DNA from: Chryseobacterium sp.
GTDB lineage: Bacteria > Bacteroidota > Bacteroidia > Flavobacteriales > Weeksellaceae
Direction of reading: 5' to 3'
DNA: 64,000 nucleotides
Assembly (NCBI RefSeq): GCF_008831505.1
Contig: NZ_CP044507.1
Coordinates: forward strand, 868,001-932,000
In this document: positions 8,218 to 17,710 of the stretch, piece after piece
Numbering within the stretch: the stretch's first letter is position 1
Layout of the letters: each line of letters opens with the position of its first letter
Program-made: the position numbers and the translations under genes
The notes under the pieces: model-generated
Database searches by the model: none
Told to the model about the DNA's origin: nothing
What the model saw: the letters and a program-made list of their open reading frames with translations, nothing else

Positions 8218-9474
8218 ATGAAAGAGGAAATTCAGCAAACGAAGACTTTACTGGCAGATCTGGTATCAACGATCCACCGGTTTATTGCGGAAAATATTTC
8301 TGACATGTGGGAGGTGCAGGTTCTGATTAAGTTTCTGATGCTGTTCGGGATCGTAATTGCTTTGGATCTTCTGATAAAAATGATCCTGCTTCCGATTTTC
8401 TCCAGTTATCGTGACGGGGAAAAATATCCCTTCCTGAAAGCGGTGCACGCTTCCGGAATCACGCGCTCCGTAGCTAACATCATTGCGCTCCTGCTGGGTA
8501 ACATTCTTTTCACGGCCTTTTTCAATGATTATCATGATAAGACCTTCAGTTTCCTGCAAAGGGTTTATAATGTGGTGGCAATTATTGCCGTTGCCAGAAT
8601 GGGCCTGCGTGCAATGAAGGCTGTAGAAAATTACTTTTTCTACAAAAAGGATTATTACAAGATTGTGGCGCTGAAAGCCATTTCCGAGACCCTAAAGACC
8701 ATCGGAATCTTCATCTTTATAGTGGTGCTGATTTCGGTAATCTTCGGAATTCAGGGAACCACTATCTTAGGTAGTCTGGGAGCCATCACCGCTGTTCTGG
8801 TCCTTGTTTTCCGCGATACTATCCTTGGTTTTATGACGAGCCTGCACGTTGCAACCTCCAAGAACCTCAAAGTGGGCGACTGGATCGGTATCCCAAAATA
8901 TAACCTGGAAGGTACGATTGAGGAAATAAACCTCCTGACGACAAAAATCCAGAATTTTGATAAGACTAAATCTACAATTCCTACCTACGATCTTCTGTCT
9001 ACGGAGATTAAAAACATGCAGGTGATGTCTGAGAGCAATACCAGACGTATAAAGCGGTCCATCAGTTTCAATATTAAATCGTTTAAATTCCTGAGCCCTG
9101 ATGATATAGATAAGCTGTCCAAAATTAATTTAGTGGCAGATTACCTTAAACTGAAAAAAGAAGAAATTGCCGCCGAACGTGCAGGTCTGCAGAATTCCGA
9201 TCTTCTTATAAACGGCCGTCAGCTTACCAACATTGGGGTCTTCAGGGAATATACTTTCAACTATTTAAAAAACAGTGCGCATATTGATCAGGAAGGTACT
9301 CTGATGGTTCGGCAGCTCGAAAATACGCCGCAGGGTCTGCCGCTTGAAATATACTGCTTTACAAATGATTCTGTCTGGACCAACTACGAAGAGATTCAGT
9401 CTGATATTTTTGACCATCTGCTTGTAGCTTCCCGTGAGTTTGACCTGGAGGTAATGCAGTTTAACAAAATTTAA
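8218..9474 (+). CDS. mechanosensitive channel, MscS family (YbdG-like)
   Basis: 418 aa. Five hydrophobic segments (roughly 35-60, 80-100, 115-135, 165-190, 195-215) lead into the pore/beta region: FRDTILGFMTSLHVATSKNL, then GDWIGIPKYNLEGTIEEINL and NFDKTKSTIPTYDL. These match the YbdG branch of MscS, inner-membrane channels that open under osmotic downshock or set osmotic tolerance. First gene of a forward run; pdxJ starts 9 nt after its stop. Confidence 0.92.
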   Translation: MKEEIQQTKTLLADLVSTIHRFIAENISDMWEVQVLIKFLMLFGIVIALDLLIKMILLPIFSSYRDGEKYPFLKAVHASGITRSVANIIALLLGNILFTAFFNDYHDKTFSFLQRVYNVVAIIAVARMGLRAMKAVENYFFYKKDYYKIVALKAISETLKTIGIFIFIVVLISVIFGIQGTTILGSLGAITAVLVLVFRDTILGFMTSLHVATSKNLKVGDWIGIPKYNLEGTIEEINLLTTKIQNFDKTKSTIPTYDLLSTEIKNMQVMSESNTRRIKRSISFNIKSFKFLSPDDIDKLSKINLVADYLKLKKEEIAAERAGLQNSDLLINGRQLTNIGVFREYTFNYLKNSAHIDQEGTLMVRQLENTPQGLPLEIYCFTNDSVWTNYEEIQSDIFDHLLVASREFDLEVMQFNKI

Positions 9475-9483
9475 ACTTTAACG

Positions 9484-10203
9484 ATGACTAAACTCAGTGT
9501 AAATATAAACAAGATCGCCACACTTCGTAATGCGAGAGGTGGAGAATTGCCCAGTGTGACTGAGGCTGCGGTAAAACTTCAGAAATTCGGCGCGCAGGGA
9601 ATTACAATCCATCCAAGACCGGACGAAAGGCATATCACCCGAAAAGACGTGTATGACCTGAAGCCGCTGGTTATAACTGAATATAATATTGAAGGAAATC
9701 CCCACCGGGCATTTATTGATATGGTTCTCGAGGTTAAACCCGAACAGGTAACGCTGGTGCCGGATGCTGATGATGCCATAACCTCCAATGCCGGTTGGGA
9801 CTGCATAAAGTACGGTGGTTTTCTGACAGAAGTAATCAAGGAATTTAAAGACGCAGGCATTCGCACTTCAGTTTTTCTGGATCCCAATCCTGAAATGGTG
9901 AAATATGCCGCCGAAACAGGTGCGGACCGTATTGAACTCTACACGGAAGCATATGCAAAAAACTATGTGGTGAACAGGGAGCAGGCCGTTCAGGATTATG
10001 TGAAGACCGCTGAAGAAGCTCACCTTAACGGACTTGGAGTGAACGCCGGTCATGATTTAAGCCTCGACAATATTAAATACTTTGCTGATACTGTTCCGGG
10101 ACTGTTGGAAGTGTCCATTGGACATGCTTTAATTTCCGAAGCACTTTACATGGGCATGGAAAATACAGTTCAGGCCTATCTGAAAAGGCTGGCTAAGTGG
10201 TAA
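9484..10203 (+). CDS. pdxJ: pyridoxine 5'-phosphate synthase
   Basis: 239 aa, standard length. Condenses 1-deoxyxylulose 5-phosphate with 3-amino-2-oxopropyl phosphate to make vitamin B6 phosphate. TIM-barrel motifs are clear: SVNINKIATLRNARGG at the N-terminus, ITIHPRPDERHI (catalytic His/Arg), TLVPDADDAITS, GADRIELYTE, and LGVNAGHDLS near the C-terminus. Nine nt downstream of the MscS gene, so probably cotranscribed. Confidence 0.97.
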   Translation: MTKLSVNINKIATLRNARGGELPSVTEAAVKLQKFGAQGITIHPRPDERHITRKDVYDLKPLVITEYNIEGNPHRAFIDMVLEVKPEQVTLVPDADDAITSNAGWDCIKYGGFLTEVIKEFKDAGIRTSVFLDPNPEMVKYAAETGADRIELYTEAYAKNYVVNREQAVQDYVKTAEEAHLNGLGVNAGHDLSLDNIKYFADTVPGLLEVSIGHALISEALYMGMENTVQAYLKRLAKW

Positions 10204-10221
10204 CAGGGGCAATTTTATTGC

Positions 10222-10229
10222 TATTTTTG
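10222..10229 (+). promoter_or_regulatory. -7 box upstream of the alpha/beta hydrolase
   Basis: TATTTTTG 17 nt before ATG 10247; it could give an internal promoter in the run. Confidence 0.4.
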
Positions 10230-10246
10230 AATCAAAATTTTTTAGA

Positions 10247-11035
10247 ATGAATATTCTCCACTCGAAGATATACGGACAGGATAAATCCGGAATCCCATTG
10301 CTCGTATTTCATGGTCTTTTCGGAATGCTGGACAACTGGGCCAGTTTCGGAAAGATTATGGGCGATTTCTTTCCCGTTCATCTTGTCGACTTAAGAAACC
10401 ACGGCAAAAGTTTCCACTCCGAGGATATGTCCCATGACGATCTTGCTCATGACATTGCTCACTATATGGAAGCACATAAGCTGGAAAAGGTAAATCTTCT
10501 CGGTCATTCCCTGGGTGGTAAGGCAGTGATGCAGTTTGCTGTGAAATATCCGGTAAAAGTAGAGAAACTGATTGTGGTTGATATCGCTCCCAAGGCTTAT
10601 CCTCCGCATCATCAGGGAATTATTAAAGCCCTTCAGACTGTAAATTTTGAAGAAATGACCTCCAGGCAGGAAGTGGAAGATGCACTTAAGGAATATATTC
10701 CTGAAACCTCAGTCATTCAGTTTCTGGCTAAAAACCTATACTGGACCGAAGATAAAAAATTAGCCTGGCGCTTTAACCTGGATACGCTTTCCAATAAATA
10801 TGACCAGTTTGTATCCAATGCCATTAAATTTGGGGTGTTTACCGGTGAAACGCTCTTTATCGGTGGTGCCAAATCGAACTATATCCTGCCTCAGGACGAG
10901 TTTCAAATAAAACAGCAGTTTCCTCATTCTTCTGTAGTGACCATTGCCAACGCTGGACACTGGGTCCAGGCTGAAAACCCAACCGATTTCAATGAAGTCG
11001 TTAAGGATTTCATATTCGATATTAAAAAATACTGA
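10247..11035 (+). CDS. alpha/beta-fold hydrolase (YbfF-like esterase)
   Basis: 262 aa. Nucleophile elbow GHSLGG near residue 86, oxyanion-side HGLFG near 24, and LVDLRNHGKS, a YbfF-group signature. The catalytic His is probably in NAGHWVQAE near 235. YbfF-type enzymes hydrolyse acyl esters and thioesters in vitro; the physiological substrate is not known. It sits between pdxJ and an epimerase gene, 22 nt before the latter. Confidence 0.88.
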   Translation: MNILHSKIYGQDKSGIPLLVFHGLFGMLDNWASFGKIMGDFFPVHLVDLRNHGKSFHSEDMSHDDLAHDIAHYMEAHKLEKVNLLGHSLGGKAVMQFAVKYPVKVEKLIVVDIAPKAYPPHHQGIIKALQTVNFEEMTSRQEVEDALKEYIPETSVIQFLAKNLYWTEDKKLAWRFNLDTLSNKYDQFVSNAIKFGVFTGETLFIGGAKSNYILPQDEFQIKQQFPHSSVVTIANAGHWVQAENPTDFNEVVKDFIFDIKKY

Positions 11036-11057
11036 TGCAAAAGTATCAAAGCAACAT

Positions 11058-12089
11058 ATGGTTTTAGTTACAGGCGCAACAGGGATTCTGGGCCGGGTCA
11101 TTCTCTTGGAACTCCTTAACAGGGGATATCAGGTGCGTGCTGCGAAGCGTCCTTCAAGCGATCTGGACGAAGTCCGAGAGTCCTTCAGTTACTACACCGA
11201 CAGTCCTGATGAATACCTTGACAAAATTGAGTGGATTGATGCTGATTTTGATGATATTCATTCTTTGGAAGCCGCTGTAACGGGGGTTAGCAGCGTATAT
11301 CACTGTGCCGGGAAGGTGAGTTTTTATCCTACTGATGAGAAAGAAATTTACAGCACCAATGTAACGGGAACTGCCAATCTGCTTTATGCATGCGAAAATT
11401 CTTCAGTTCAGGACTTCTGTTTTATCAGTTCAGTAGCAGTCCTGGACGGTCTGAATGAGACAGGACTGATGGATGAAGACTCAGATTTCAATCCCAAACT
11501 CAACCACTCTCATTACGCCATTTCCAAACACCTGTCGGAAATGGAAGTTTGGCGCGCTTCGGCAGAAGGCTTAAATACTGTAATTCTAAACCCCGGCATT
11601 ATTCTGGGCAGCGGTAACTGGAATGCCAGCAGTGGAGAACTTTTTAAAACGATTGAAAAATATCCTTATGCCATGCCCGGCAGCACTTCTTATGTTGATG
11701 TGCGCGATGTAGCTGAAATTTCGGTACGACTGATGGAAGAGAATATATTCGGTGAAAGGTTTATCGTCAGTTCTGAAAACCGTACATATGCGGATATTGC
11801 TCGCAGGATACGCCGTAGATTGGGCAAGCCGAAGCCGAAAGTGTTATCAGGAACTATCCTGGATGCCGGTTATTTTCTACAGCTTATTTTTGGAGGCCTT
11901 TTCCCGGCGCTGCGTATAATGAACAGGACAAATTTGCAGACAGTGAGGTCCCGCAGTCATGTTTGCAATAAAAAGATCACCGAGCAACTCAACTGGGACT
12001 TTATTCCGGTGAATGAAAGTCTGGAATTTCACCTTTCAAATTATATTTCGCATAAAAAAAACTATAATATCACTGATGAATATCGCTGA
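11058..12089 (+). CDS. NAD(P)-dependent epimerase/dehydratase (extended SDR)
   Basis: 343 aa from ATG 11058 (MVLVTGATG). Extended short-chain dehydrogenase: Rossmann glycine motif TGATGILG at the N-terminus and active-site YAISK near residue 156, with an upstream ISSVAV serine. Members of this subgroup act on sugar nucleotides, sterols or dihydroflavonol-like substrates; the substrate is not predictable here. The longer frame starting at 10944 overlaps the preceding gene and is rejected. It overlaps the start of the acyl-CoA ligase by 14 nt, indicating translational coupling. Confidence 0.85.
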   Translation: MVLVTGATGILGRVILLELLNRGYQVRAAKRPSSDLDEVRESFSYYTDSPDEYLDKIEWIDADFDDIHSLEAAVTGVSSVYHCAGKVSFYPTDEKEIYSTNVTGTANLLYACENSSVQDFCFISSVAVLDGLNETGLMDEDSDFNPKLNHSHYAISKHLSEMEVWRASAEGLNTVILNPGIILGSGNWNASSGELFKTIEKYPYAMPGSTSYVDVRDVAEISVRLMEENIFGERFIVSSENRTYADIARRIRRRLGKPKPKVLSGTILDAGYFLQLIFGGLFPALRIMNRTNLQTVRSRSHVCNKKITEQLNWDFIPVNESLEFHLSNYISHKKNYNITDEYR

Positions 12090-13848
12090 ATTCCTGAATG
12101 TCAATGCAAGAAACTACCCGTATAAAGCCGCAATCGGTTTTAAGGTAAGGGAAGAATGGAGAGAACTGAAATGGCCGGTATTCCGCGATATGGTTTTCAA
12201 AACGGCGAATGCACTGCGTGAAGCCGGAATCGGCGAGAACGATTGTGTAGCTATTTATTCAGATAACTCTGCAGAATGGATTACAATGGACCTTGCTGTC
12301 CTGAGTCTGGGCGCAGTTACCGTACCTGTATATTCAACCAACAATAAAGAACAGGCGGCCTACATCCTGAATGATTCAAAAGCCAGAATAGTGCTGGCCG
12401 GCAATCAGGAACAGTATGATTCGTGTTACGCTATTATGCAGGAGGGTTCGGCATTAGAGCATATTATTCTTGCCAAAAAAAGAGATTGGATCAAGAAGGA
12501 CCGCAGCTCCTATTTTGAGGATTTCATCAAAAAAAGTTCGCCACAATTTGAGATTTGCCCCAAAGAAGAGGATGATCTTGCGACTCTTATCTATACTTCC
12601 GGAACAACCGGTGTGCCTAAAGGCGTAATGCTTACCCACGGTAACTTCCAAAAGTGCTTCAAAGCACATTTCGATTTTTTTAAGTTCCGGGATTTTGAAA
12701 GGGAGCACTCGCTGGCTTTCCTGCCGCTTACCCACGTCTTCGAAAGGAGCTGGACGCTGCTTTCTCTTTCGGGTGGTGCCAAGGTGACTTTCCTGGAAAA
12801 CACCAAACTTATCGCCCATACTCTAACCGAGGTAAAACCCACCATGATGTGTGCGGTACCGCGTTTCTACCAGAAAATATATTCAGGTGTGCACGATATG
12901 GTGCAGGAAGGATCTCCACTTAAAAAGAAAATCTTTGCCTGGGCGCTGGATGTAGGAAGTGAAATGGCTGAACGCAGGCGGCTGGAGAAAAGTGTATCGC
13001 CTGGCTTAAGATTGAAAAATGCCCTTGCCAACCGTCTTGTTTTCGCAAAAATAAAGAATAAGATGGGCGGCAAACTCTGGTTTATGGCCTGTGGTGGCGC
13101 CTCTGTATCACCGGAAGTCACGCGTTTCTTCGATGCAATCGGAATGCACATGACCGTTGGCTACGGACTCACCGAAACTACAGCTACACTTACTGCTTTT
13201 CCGTTTACAAAGTACAGGCACGGCTCGGCGGGTATTCCTCTGGGCGATACGGAACTTAAAATCGGCGAAAACAATGAGATTTTAGCAAAGGGAAGCGGTA
13301 TTATGAAAGGCTATTATAACAAACCCCGGGAAACGGCGGAAGTCTTTACCGAAGACGGCTGGTTTAAGACAGGTGACGCCGGCGAGTTTGATGATCAGGG
13401 CAACCTTACGATTACAGACCGTATAAAGGATCTTATGAAAACCTCCAACGGTAAGTATGTAGCCCCGCAGCCTATCGAGAATCTGCTGTCCAATGACAGT
13501 CTTATCGAGCAGGTGATGGTGGTGGCTGAGGGTAAGCCCTATGTGACCGCCCTCATTGTGCCCAATTTTGAAAACCTGAAACAGCAGCTGGACAGACTGA
13601 AAATCCCATTTTCATCATGGAGAGAAATTGTGAACCTACAGCAGATTAAAGATCTCTATCATCAAAAACTTGAATTGATACAAAGCGGCCTTCCCGGCTT
13701 TGAAAAAGTGAAGAAATTTGAACTGATGCCGTCGGAATTTGAAATTGGTGCCGGTGAAATTACCCCAACTTTAAAAATAAAGAGGAATATTTTACTCAGA
13801 AAATACGAATCGCTTATTGAAAGCATGTACGATGCTAAAATGGGTTAA
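12076..13848 (+). CDS. long-chain fatty-acid--CoA ligase (AMP-forming)
   Basis: 590 aa from ATG 12076 (MNIAEFLNVNARNYP). Activates fatty acids to acyl-CoA through an acyl-AMP. ANL-superfamily motifs: P-loop YTSGTTGVPKGVMLTHGN near residue 173, YGLTETT near 360, GDAGEFD near 435, and the hinge/catalytic-lysine region DRIKDLMKTSNGKYVAPQ. This matches the FAA1/FadD15-like family. Start lies inside the epimerase gene (14-nt overlap), and mvaD follows 19 nt after the stop. Confidence 0.93.
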   Translation: MNIAEFLNVNARNYPYKAAIGFKVREEWRELKWPVFRDMVFKTANALREAGIGENDCVAIYSDNSAEWITMDLAVLSLGAVTVPVYSTNNKEQAAYILNDSKARIVLAGNQEQYDSCYAIMQEGSALEHIILAKKRDWIKKDRSSYFEDFIKKSSPQFEICPKEEDDLATLIYTSGTTGVPKGVMLTHGNFQKCFKAHFDFFKFRDFEREHSLAFLPLTHVFERSWTLLSLSGGAKVTFLENTKLIAHTLTEVKPTMMCAVPRFYQKIYSGVHDMVQEGSPLKKKIFAWALDVGSEMAERRRLEKSVSPGLRLKNALANRLVFAKIKNKMGGKLWFMACGGASVSPEVTRFFDAIGMHMTVGYGLTETTATLTAFPFTKYRHGSAGIPLGDTELKIGENNEILAKGSGIMKGYYNKPRETAEVFTEDGWFKTGDAGEFDDQGNLTITDRIKDLMKTSNGKYVAPQPIENLLSNDSLIEQVMVVAEGKPYVTALIVPNFENLKQQLDRLKIPFSSWREIVNLQQIKDLYHQKLELIQSGLPGFEKVKKFELMPSEFEIGAGEITPTLKIKRNILLRKYESLIESMYDAKMG

Positions 13849-13867
13849 ATCCAAAGGATTATTAATA

Positions 13868-14926
13868 ATGGAAAAAGAATTTTTGTCAGAAAAGACCTTT
13901 AATATAAAAGACATCACAGTTTCGGCCAGCTGTCCGTCTAATATTGCACTTATCAAGTATTGGGGTAAATATTCCAGGCAAATTCCCGCCAATCCAAGCA
14001 TCAGTTATACCCTGAACCACTGCCGGACGAACACTACACTTGAATTTTCGTCGGGCGGACACTTTTCAGTACAGACCTTCCTGTCCGGCAATGAAGAGCT
14101 TAAGTTTGCTGATAAAATTGAGAAATACTTCAGGAGCATTGAGCCTTACTTGCCCTGGATTTTGCAGGGACAATACATCATCCGCACAGAAAATACTTTT
14201 CCCCACAGTTCCGGCATCGCGAGTTCCGCGTCAGGTTTTGGAGCCATTGCCAAATGTCTGATGGAAGTTGATGATGCATTCTCCGGTGAAAGGGGGATTG
14301 AATATAAAATGAAGAAAGCCAGTTTCCTGGCCCGTTTGGGGAGCGGAAGTGCCTGCCGAAGCCTTTTTGAAGGACTCGTAGTATGGGGCAATACATCCGA
14401 GGTGGATGGCAGCAGTGACCTGTTCGCAGTCCGCTATCCCGACAGTGAGGTTCATCCTGTGTTTCGAGATTTTAACGATTGGGTGCTGTTGATTCACGAG
14501 GGTGAAAAATCCGTGAGTTCCACTGTAGGGCATGGGCTTATGAATACCAATCCTTACGCGCAGCGGAGATTTCAGGAGGCACATGAGAATTTTACTTTGC
14601 TGAAGGAAATCCTGCGAAATGGAGATATGGAAGGCTTCATTAAGTTGGTGGAGCACGAAGCACTTACCCTGCATGCGATGATGATGATGAGTGAACCTGC
14701 CTTCATCCTGATGAAAACCGGAACACTGGCCGTCATCAACAAAATATGGGAATTCAGGAAGTCCACAGGTTTACCGCTGTTCTTTACGCTTGATGCCGGA
14801 GCAAATGTTCATCTGCTTTTCCCAAATAATGGCACTGAAGGTCTAATAAAGGAATTTATAGAGGCTGAATTACTTCAGCATACTCAGAATAACGGAGTTG
14901 TGAAGGATGTGATGACGTTCCTTTAA
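13868..14926 (+). CDS. mvaD: diphosphomevalonate decarboxylase family protein
   Basis: 352 aa from ATG 13868. GHMP-kinase-fold enzyme of the mevalonate pathway, converting mevalonate diphosphate to isopentenyl diphosphate. Key signs are PSNIALIKYWGK near residue 23 and the Ser-rich ATP loop SSGIASSASGFGA near 115, plus LGSGSACRS. It is longer at the N-terminus than classical MvaD and belongs to the Bacteroidetes group that may also include mevalonate-3,5-bisphosphate decarboxylases, so exact specificity is open. Fits the use of the mevalonate pathway by Flavobacteriia. Confidence 0.88.
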   Translation: MEKEFLSEKTFNIKDITVSASCPSNIALIKYWGKYSRQIPANPSISYTLNHCRTNTTLEFSSGGHFSVQTFLSGNEELKFADKIEKYFRSIEPYLPWILQGQYIIRTENTFPHSSGIASSASGFGAIAKCLMEVDDAFSGERGIEYKMKKASFLARLGSGSACRSLFEGLVVWGNTSEVDGSSDLFAVRYPDSEVHPVFRDFNDWVLLIHEGEKSVSSTVGHGLMNTNPYAQRRFQEAHENFTLLKEILRNGDMEGFIKLVEHEALTLHAMMMMSEPAFILMKTGTLAVINKIWEFRKSTGLPLFFTLDAGANVHLLFPNNGTEGLIKEFIEAELLQHTQNNGVVKDVMTFL

Positions 14927-14937
14927 AGAAACATCTG

Positions 14938-15315
14938 ATGAAAATCCATCATATTGCAGTCATCTGCTCAGATTATGAAGTTTCTAAAAAATACTATACC
15001 GAAATTTTGGGACTTCAGGTCTTGCGTGAGGTTTACCGTGCGGAGCGAAAATCCTATAAACTGGATTTGGGCATCGGTGATCAGTATGTAATTGAGCTAT
15101 TTTCATTTCCAGATCCGCCGCCCCGTCCGTCAAGGCCAGAAAGCTGCGGGCTCAGGCATTTGGCTTTCAGTGTAAAAGATCTTCAGGCAAAACGTGCTGA
15201 ACTGATTGGCAAAATCCAGCACTGTGAAGATATCCGGACGGATGAATTTACCGGAAAGAAATTCTTCTTCACTCAGGATCCAGACGCTCTGCCCATTGAA
15301 TTTTACGAAGCTTAG
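14938..15315 (+). CDS. VOC family protein (GloA2/YaeR-like)
   Basis: 125 aa. Single-domain vicinal-oxygen-chelate fold starting KIHHIAVICSDYE with ILGLQVLRE, then the second half LRHLAFSVKDLQ and a C-terminal DPDALPIEFYE. Metal ligands are probably the first His, the Glu in the ELFSF strand, the His in RHLAF and the C-terminal Glu. The GloA2/YaeR group is related to glyoxalase I but without proven activity. Last gene of the forward run, 11 nt after mvaD. Confidence 0.88.
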   Translation: MKIHHIAVICSDYEVSKKYYTEILGLQVLREVYRAERKSYKLDLGIGDQYVIELFSFPDPPPRPSRPESCGLRHLAFSVKDLQAKRAELIGKIQHCEDIRTDEFTGKKFFFTQDPDALPIEFYEA

Positions 15316-15340
15316 AAAGTTGTGTTAAAATGCGCCCGGC

Positions 15341-16432
15341 TCAGTGCGGATGTTCGGTTCTGTCCCGGTTGTCGGACTCCTCTTTCCGGCCTTCAACTAT
15401 AAGCTCATCCACTACCTCCTTCTCTTCCTCTTTCAGCGTCTTCACTTCATCTTTCTGCACTTGTTTCGCTACCGGATCGATATGAAATTCGCACAGAATA
15501 GGGAAGTGGTCCGAACCTATATGTTCCAGGGTTTCCAGCCTGTCCACAAAAATATCCGAGCTGTGGAAAAGAAGATCCAGCGGTACACGGAAAAACCAGT
15601 ATTTAGCGTGAAATGTTGCCAGAATTCCGCGGCCTACACGCGCATCAATCAGCTCGCTGGTTTTGCGGAAAAGGATAGAGGTATCCGACCAGGCTACGGT
15701 ATTGAAATCGCCAATGACCAGTGTCGGAGTTTTTGTTCCCCGGATTTTTTTGGCCACACAAAGCAGGTCCCCGTCCCGTTCTTTGGAGGTTCGTTCTTCG
15801 GTGGGGCTGGGCGGCGGCGGGTGCACACCGAAAAGAATGAAATCCCGCCCATCTTCCGTCTTGAAATGCGACTCAAAACTTGGAATATCATCGGCCACAA
15901 AAAAGTGAATTTCTGACTTCTGAAGCGGCATTTTGGAATACAGATGCATACCGTAGGTATTGTCCAGTGTCATCTTCTGGGTGTGGGGATACTGTTTTTC
16001 CAGTTTGCGGTTGGCCTCTTCCCATTTTGAGTCCGTCTCCATGGTAATGAAGATATCCGGCTGATGTTTCGCAATGAGTTCGTGAAATCTGCTAAATTCA
16101 GTATTGAACTGGTGCACATTTACAGACAGAATTTTTACCTTCGAAGAGGACTGTGAAGTTTTTGAAGTTTTCTTGCGCTTATAGAATTTTGTATAGCGAA
16201 TCAGAACATAAAGGTGATAACACATAAGACCGAACTGAATGGTATTTAATACCCAGAACCAAATGTCTTTGCTTACCAGTACAATGCTGAATCCAAAAAC
16301 CGCAGCCTGCAGGATGAGCAATTGAATTTTCATAAATTCCGGCACGCGGAAAATCCAGTGCTGATTTCTTATAAAAGGGAGTACACTCAGCAGGATAAGC
16401 AGTGCGGACAATACGTTTAGAAACAGTTCCAT
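15341..16432 (-). CDS. membrane-anchored endonuclease/exonuclease/phosphatase family protein
   Basis: 363 aa. Two or three N-terminal transmembrane segments (about 1-20, 38-55, 58-80) are followed by an EEP (DNase I-like) domain: VKILSVNVHQFN, PDIFITMETDS (metal-binding Glu), GVHPPPP, VIGDFNTVAWSD (catalytic Asp/Asn) and the terminal SDHFPIL His. A charged tail ends the protein. Typical of uncharacterised Bacteroidetes EEP proteins that may act as phosphodiesterases outside the membrane; substrate unknown. Confidence 0.88.
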   Translation of the reverse strand: MELFLNVLSALLILLSVLPFIRNQHWIFRVPEFMKIQLLILQAAVFGFSIVLVSKDIWFWVLNTIQFGLMCYHLYVLIRYTKFYKRKKTSKTSQSSSKVKILSVNVHQFNTEFSRFHELIAKHQPDIFITMETDSKWEEANRKLEKQYPHTQKMTLDNTYGMHLYSKMPLQKSEIHFFVADDIPSFESHFKTEDGRDFILFGVHPPPPSPTEERTSKERDGDLLCVAKKIRGTKTPTLVIGDFNTVAWSDTSILFRKTSELIDARVGRGILATFHAKYWFFRVPLDLLFHSSDIFVDRLETLEHIGSDHFPILCEFHIDPVAKQVQKDEVKTLKEEEKEVVDELIVEGRKEESDNRDRTEHPH

Positions 16433-16506
16433 AGTTTAATAGCTGCAAAGTAAAATAAAAAACCCGCATTTAAAGCTTTTCTGCTCGATTTTATTCATTG
16501 TGGACC

Positions 16507-16538
16507 TTGGTGCCTATGGGATTCCTTTTGTATTTTTG
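16507..16538 (+). promoter_or_regulatory. promoter of purK
   Basis: TTG at 16507-16509, 21-nt spacer, TATTTTTG at 16531-16538. Predicted 5' leader about 58 nt. Confidence 0.55.
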
Positions 16539-16600
16539 CGCTGCCGGCAACGTACGTATGTTAAACCGGCATCTTTCTCTTCAATTAAAATTCAAAAATT

Positions 16601-17710
16601 ATGAAAATCGGGATATTAGGTGGCGGACAGTTGGGACGGATGTTAATTCAGGAAGGTCTGAAATACGACGACGAATGGTTTACCCTGGATCCTGCAGCCG
16701 ACGCGCCCTGCAGTACCATTTCCGATTTTACTCAGGGCAAATTTGATGAGTATGAGACGGTTTTCAACTTTGGGAAGGGGAAAGATGTGGTTTCCATTGA
16801 AATTGAGCATGTGGATGTGGATGCACTTTTTGAACTTAAAGCCTCAGGCATCAGAGTTTGCCCAAGTCCCGAAATCATCCGGATCATCCAGCAGAAGATA
16901 TTGCAGAAGAAATTCTACAAAAAGCATGGTATCCCAAGTCCTGAATTCCAGATTATTCAGCAGAAATCCGAAGTAGATTTCCCCTTGCCGTTTGTACAGA
17001 AAATGAATACCGGCGGTTACGACGGTAAAGGGGTACAGGTCATACGTACGGAAGACGATCTGCAGAAACTTTGGAATGTACCCTCCGTACTGGAAGCTCT
17101 TGTCGATATTGAAAAGGAACTTTCCATCATCGTGGCGATTGGCGAGGACGGCGAAACGAAAACCTTCCCGGTAACTGAAATGGTGGCCGATCCCAAACTG
17201 AATCTTCTGGATTTCAACATCTGTCCGGCACATATTTCCGAGGATGTGGAAAAGCAGATCATCGACATTACCGCGCAGTTCACTAAAGCCGCCAACTCTG
17301 CCGGCCTTTTTGCCATTGAACTCTTCCTCGATAAAGAAGGTAAAGTTTGGGTAAATGAAACTGCGCCCAGGCTGCATAATTCCGGGCATCAAACGCAGGA
17401 AGGAAATGCCAACTCGCAGTTTGAGCAGCTGTGCCGGATCCTGAAGAATGTACCGCTGGCCGATACCGAGGCAATGGGCTACTCGGGCATGCTGAATCTT
17501 GTGGGGGATGAAAACCATTCCGGTAAGGTAAGATATGAAGGTTTGGAAGAGGTGATGAAACTGCCACAGACTTATGTACACCTTTACGGAAAAACCAGCA
17601 CTAAACCTGGACGAAAAATGGGCCACATCAATGTATTGGCAGCTAACCGCGAGGAACTTATGGAAAAACTGATCCGCATTAAGTCGATGGTGAAGGTTAC
17701 TTCCGTTTAA
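16601..17710 (+). CDS. purK: N5-carboxyaminoimidazole ribonucleotide synthase
   Basis: 369 aa. ATP-grasp enzyme that carboxylates AIR to N5-CAIR in purine synthesis, using ATP and bicarbonate. Visible are the N-terminal Rossmann motif KIGILGGGQLGRML, SIEIEHVD, the ATP-loop segment FVQKMNTGGYDGKG near residue 135, and the C-terminal ETAPRLHNSGH. Its partner purE lies about 1 kb downstream on the same strand, separated by a convergent transporter gene that overlaps the end of purK by 14 nt. Confidence 0.96.
   Translation: MKIGILGGGQLGRMLIQEGLKYDDEWFTLDPAADAPCSTISDFTQGKFDEYETVFNFGKGKDVVSIEIEHVDVDALFELKASGIRVCPSPEIIRIIQQKILQKKFYKKHGIPSPEFQIIQQKSEVDFPLPFVQKMNTGGYDGKGVQVIRTEDDLQKLWNVPSVLEALVDIEKELSIIVAIGEDGETKTFPVTEMVADPKLNLLDFNICPAHISEDVEKQIIDITAQFTKAANSAGLFAIELFLDKEGKVWVNETAPRLHNSGHQTQEGNANSQFEQLCRILKNVPLADTEAMGYSGMLNLVGDENHSGKVRYEGLEEVMKLPQTYVHLYGKTSTKPGRKMGHINVLAANREELMEKLIRIKSMVKVTSV

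Noticed and set aside
10944-11057. Extended start of the epimerase gene
   Set aside because: It lies inside the hydrolase gene; the Rossmann motif starts right at ATG 11058.
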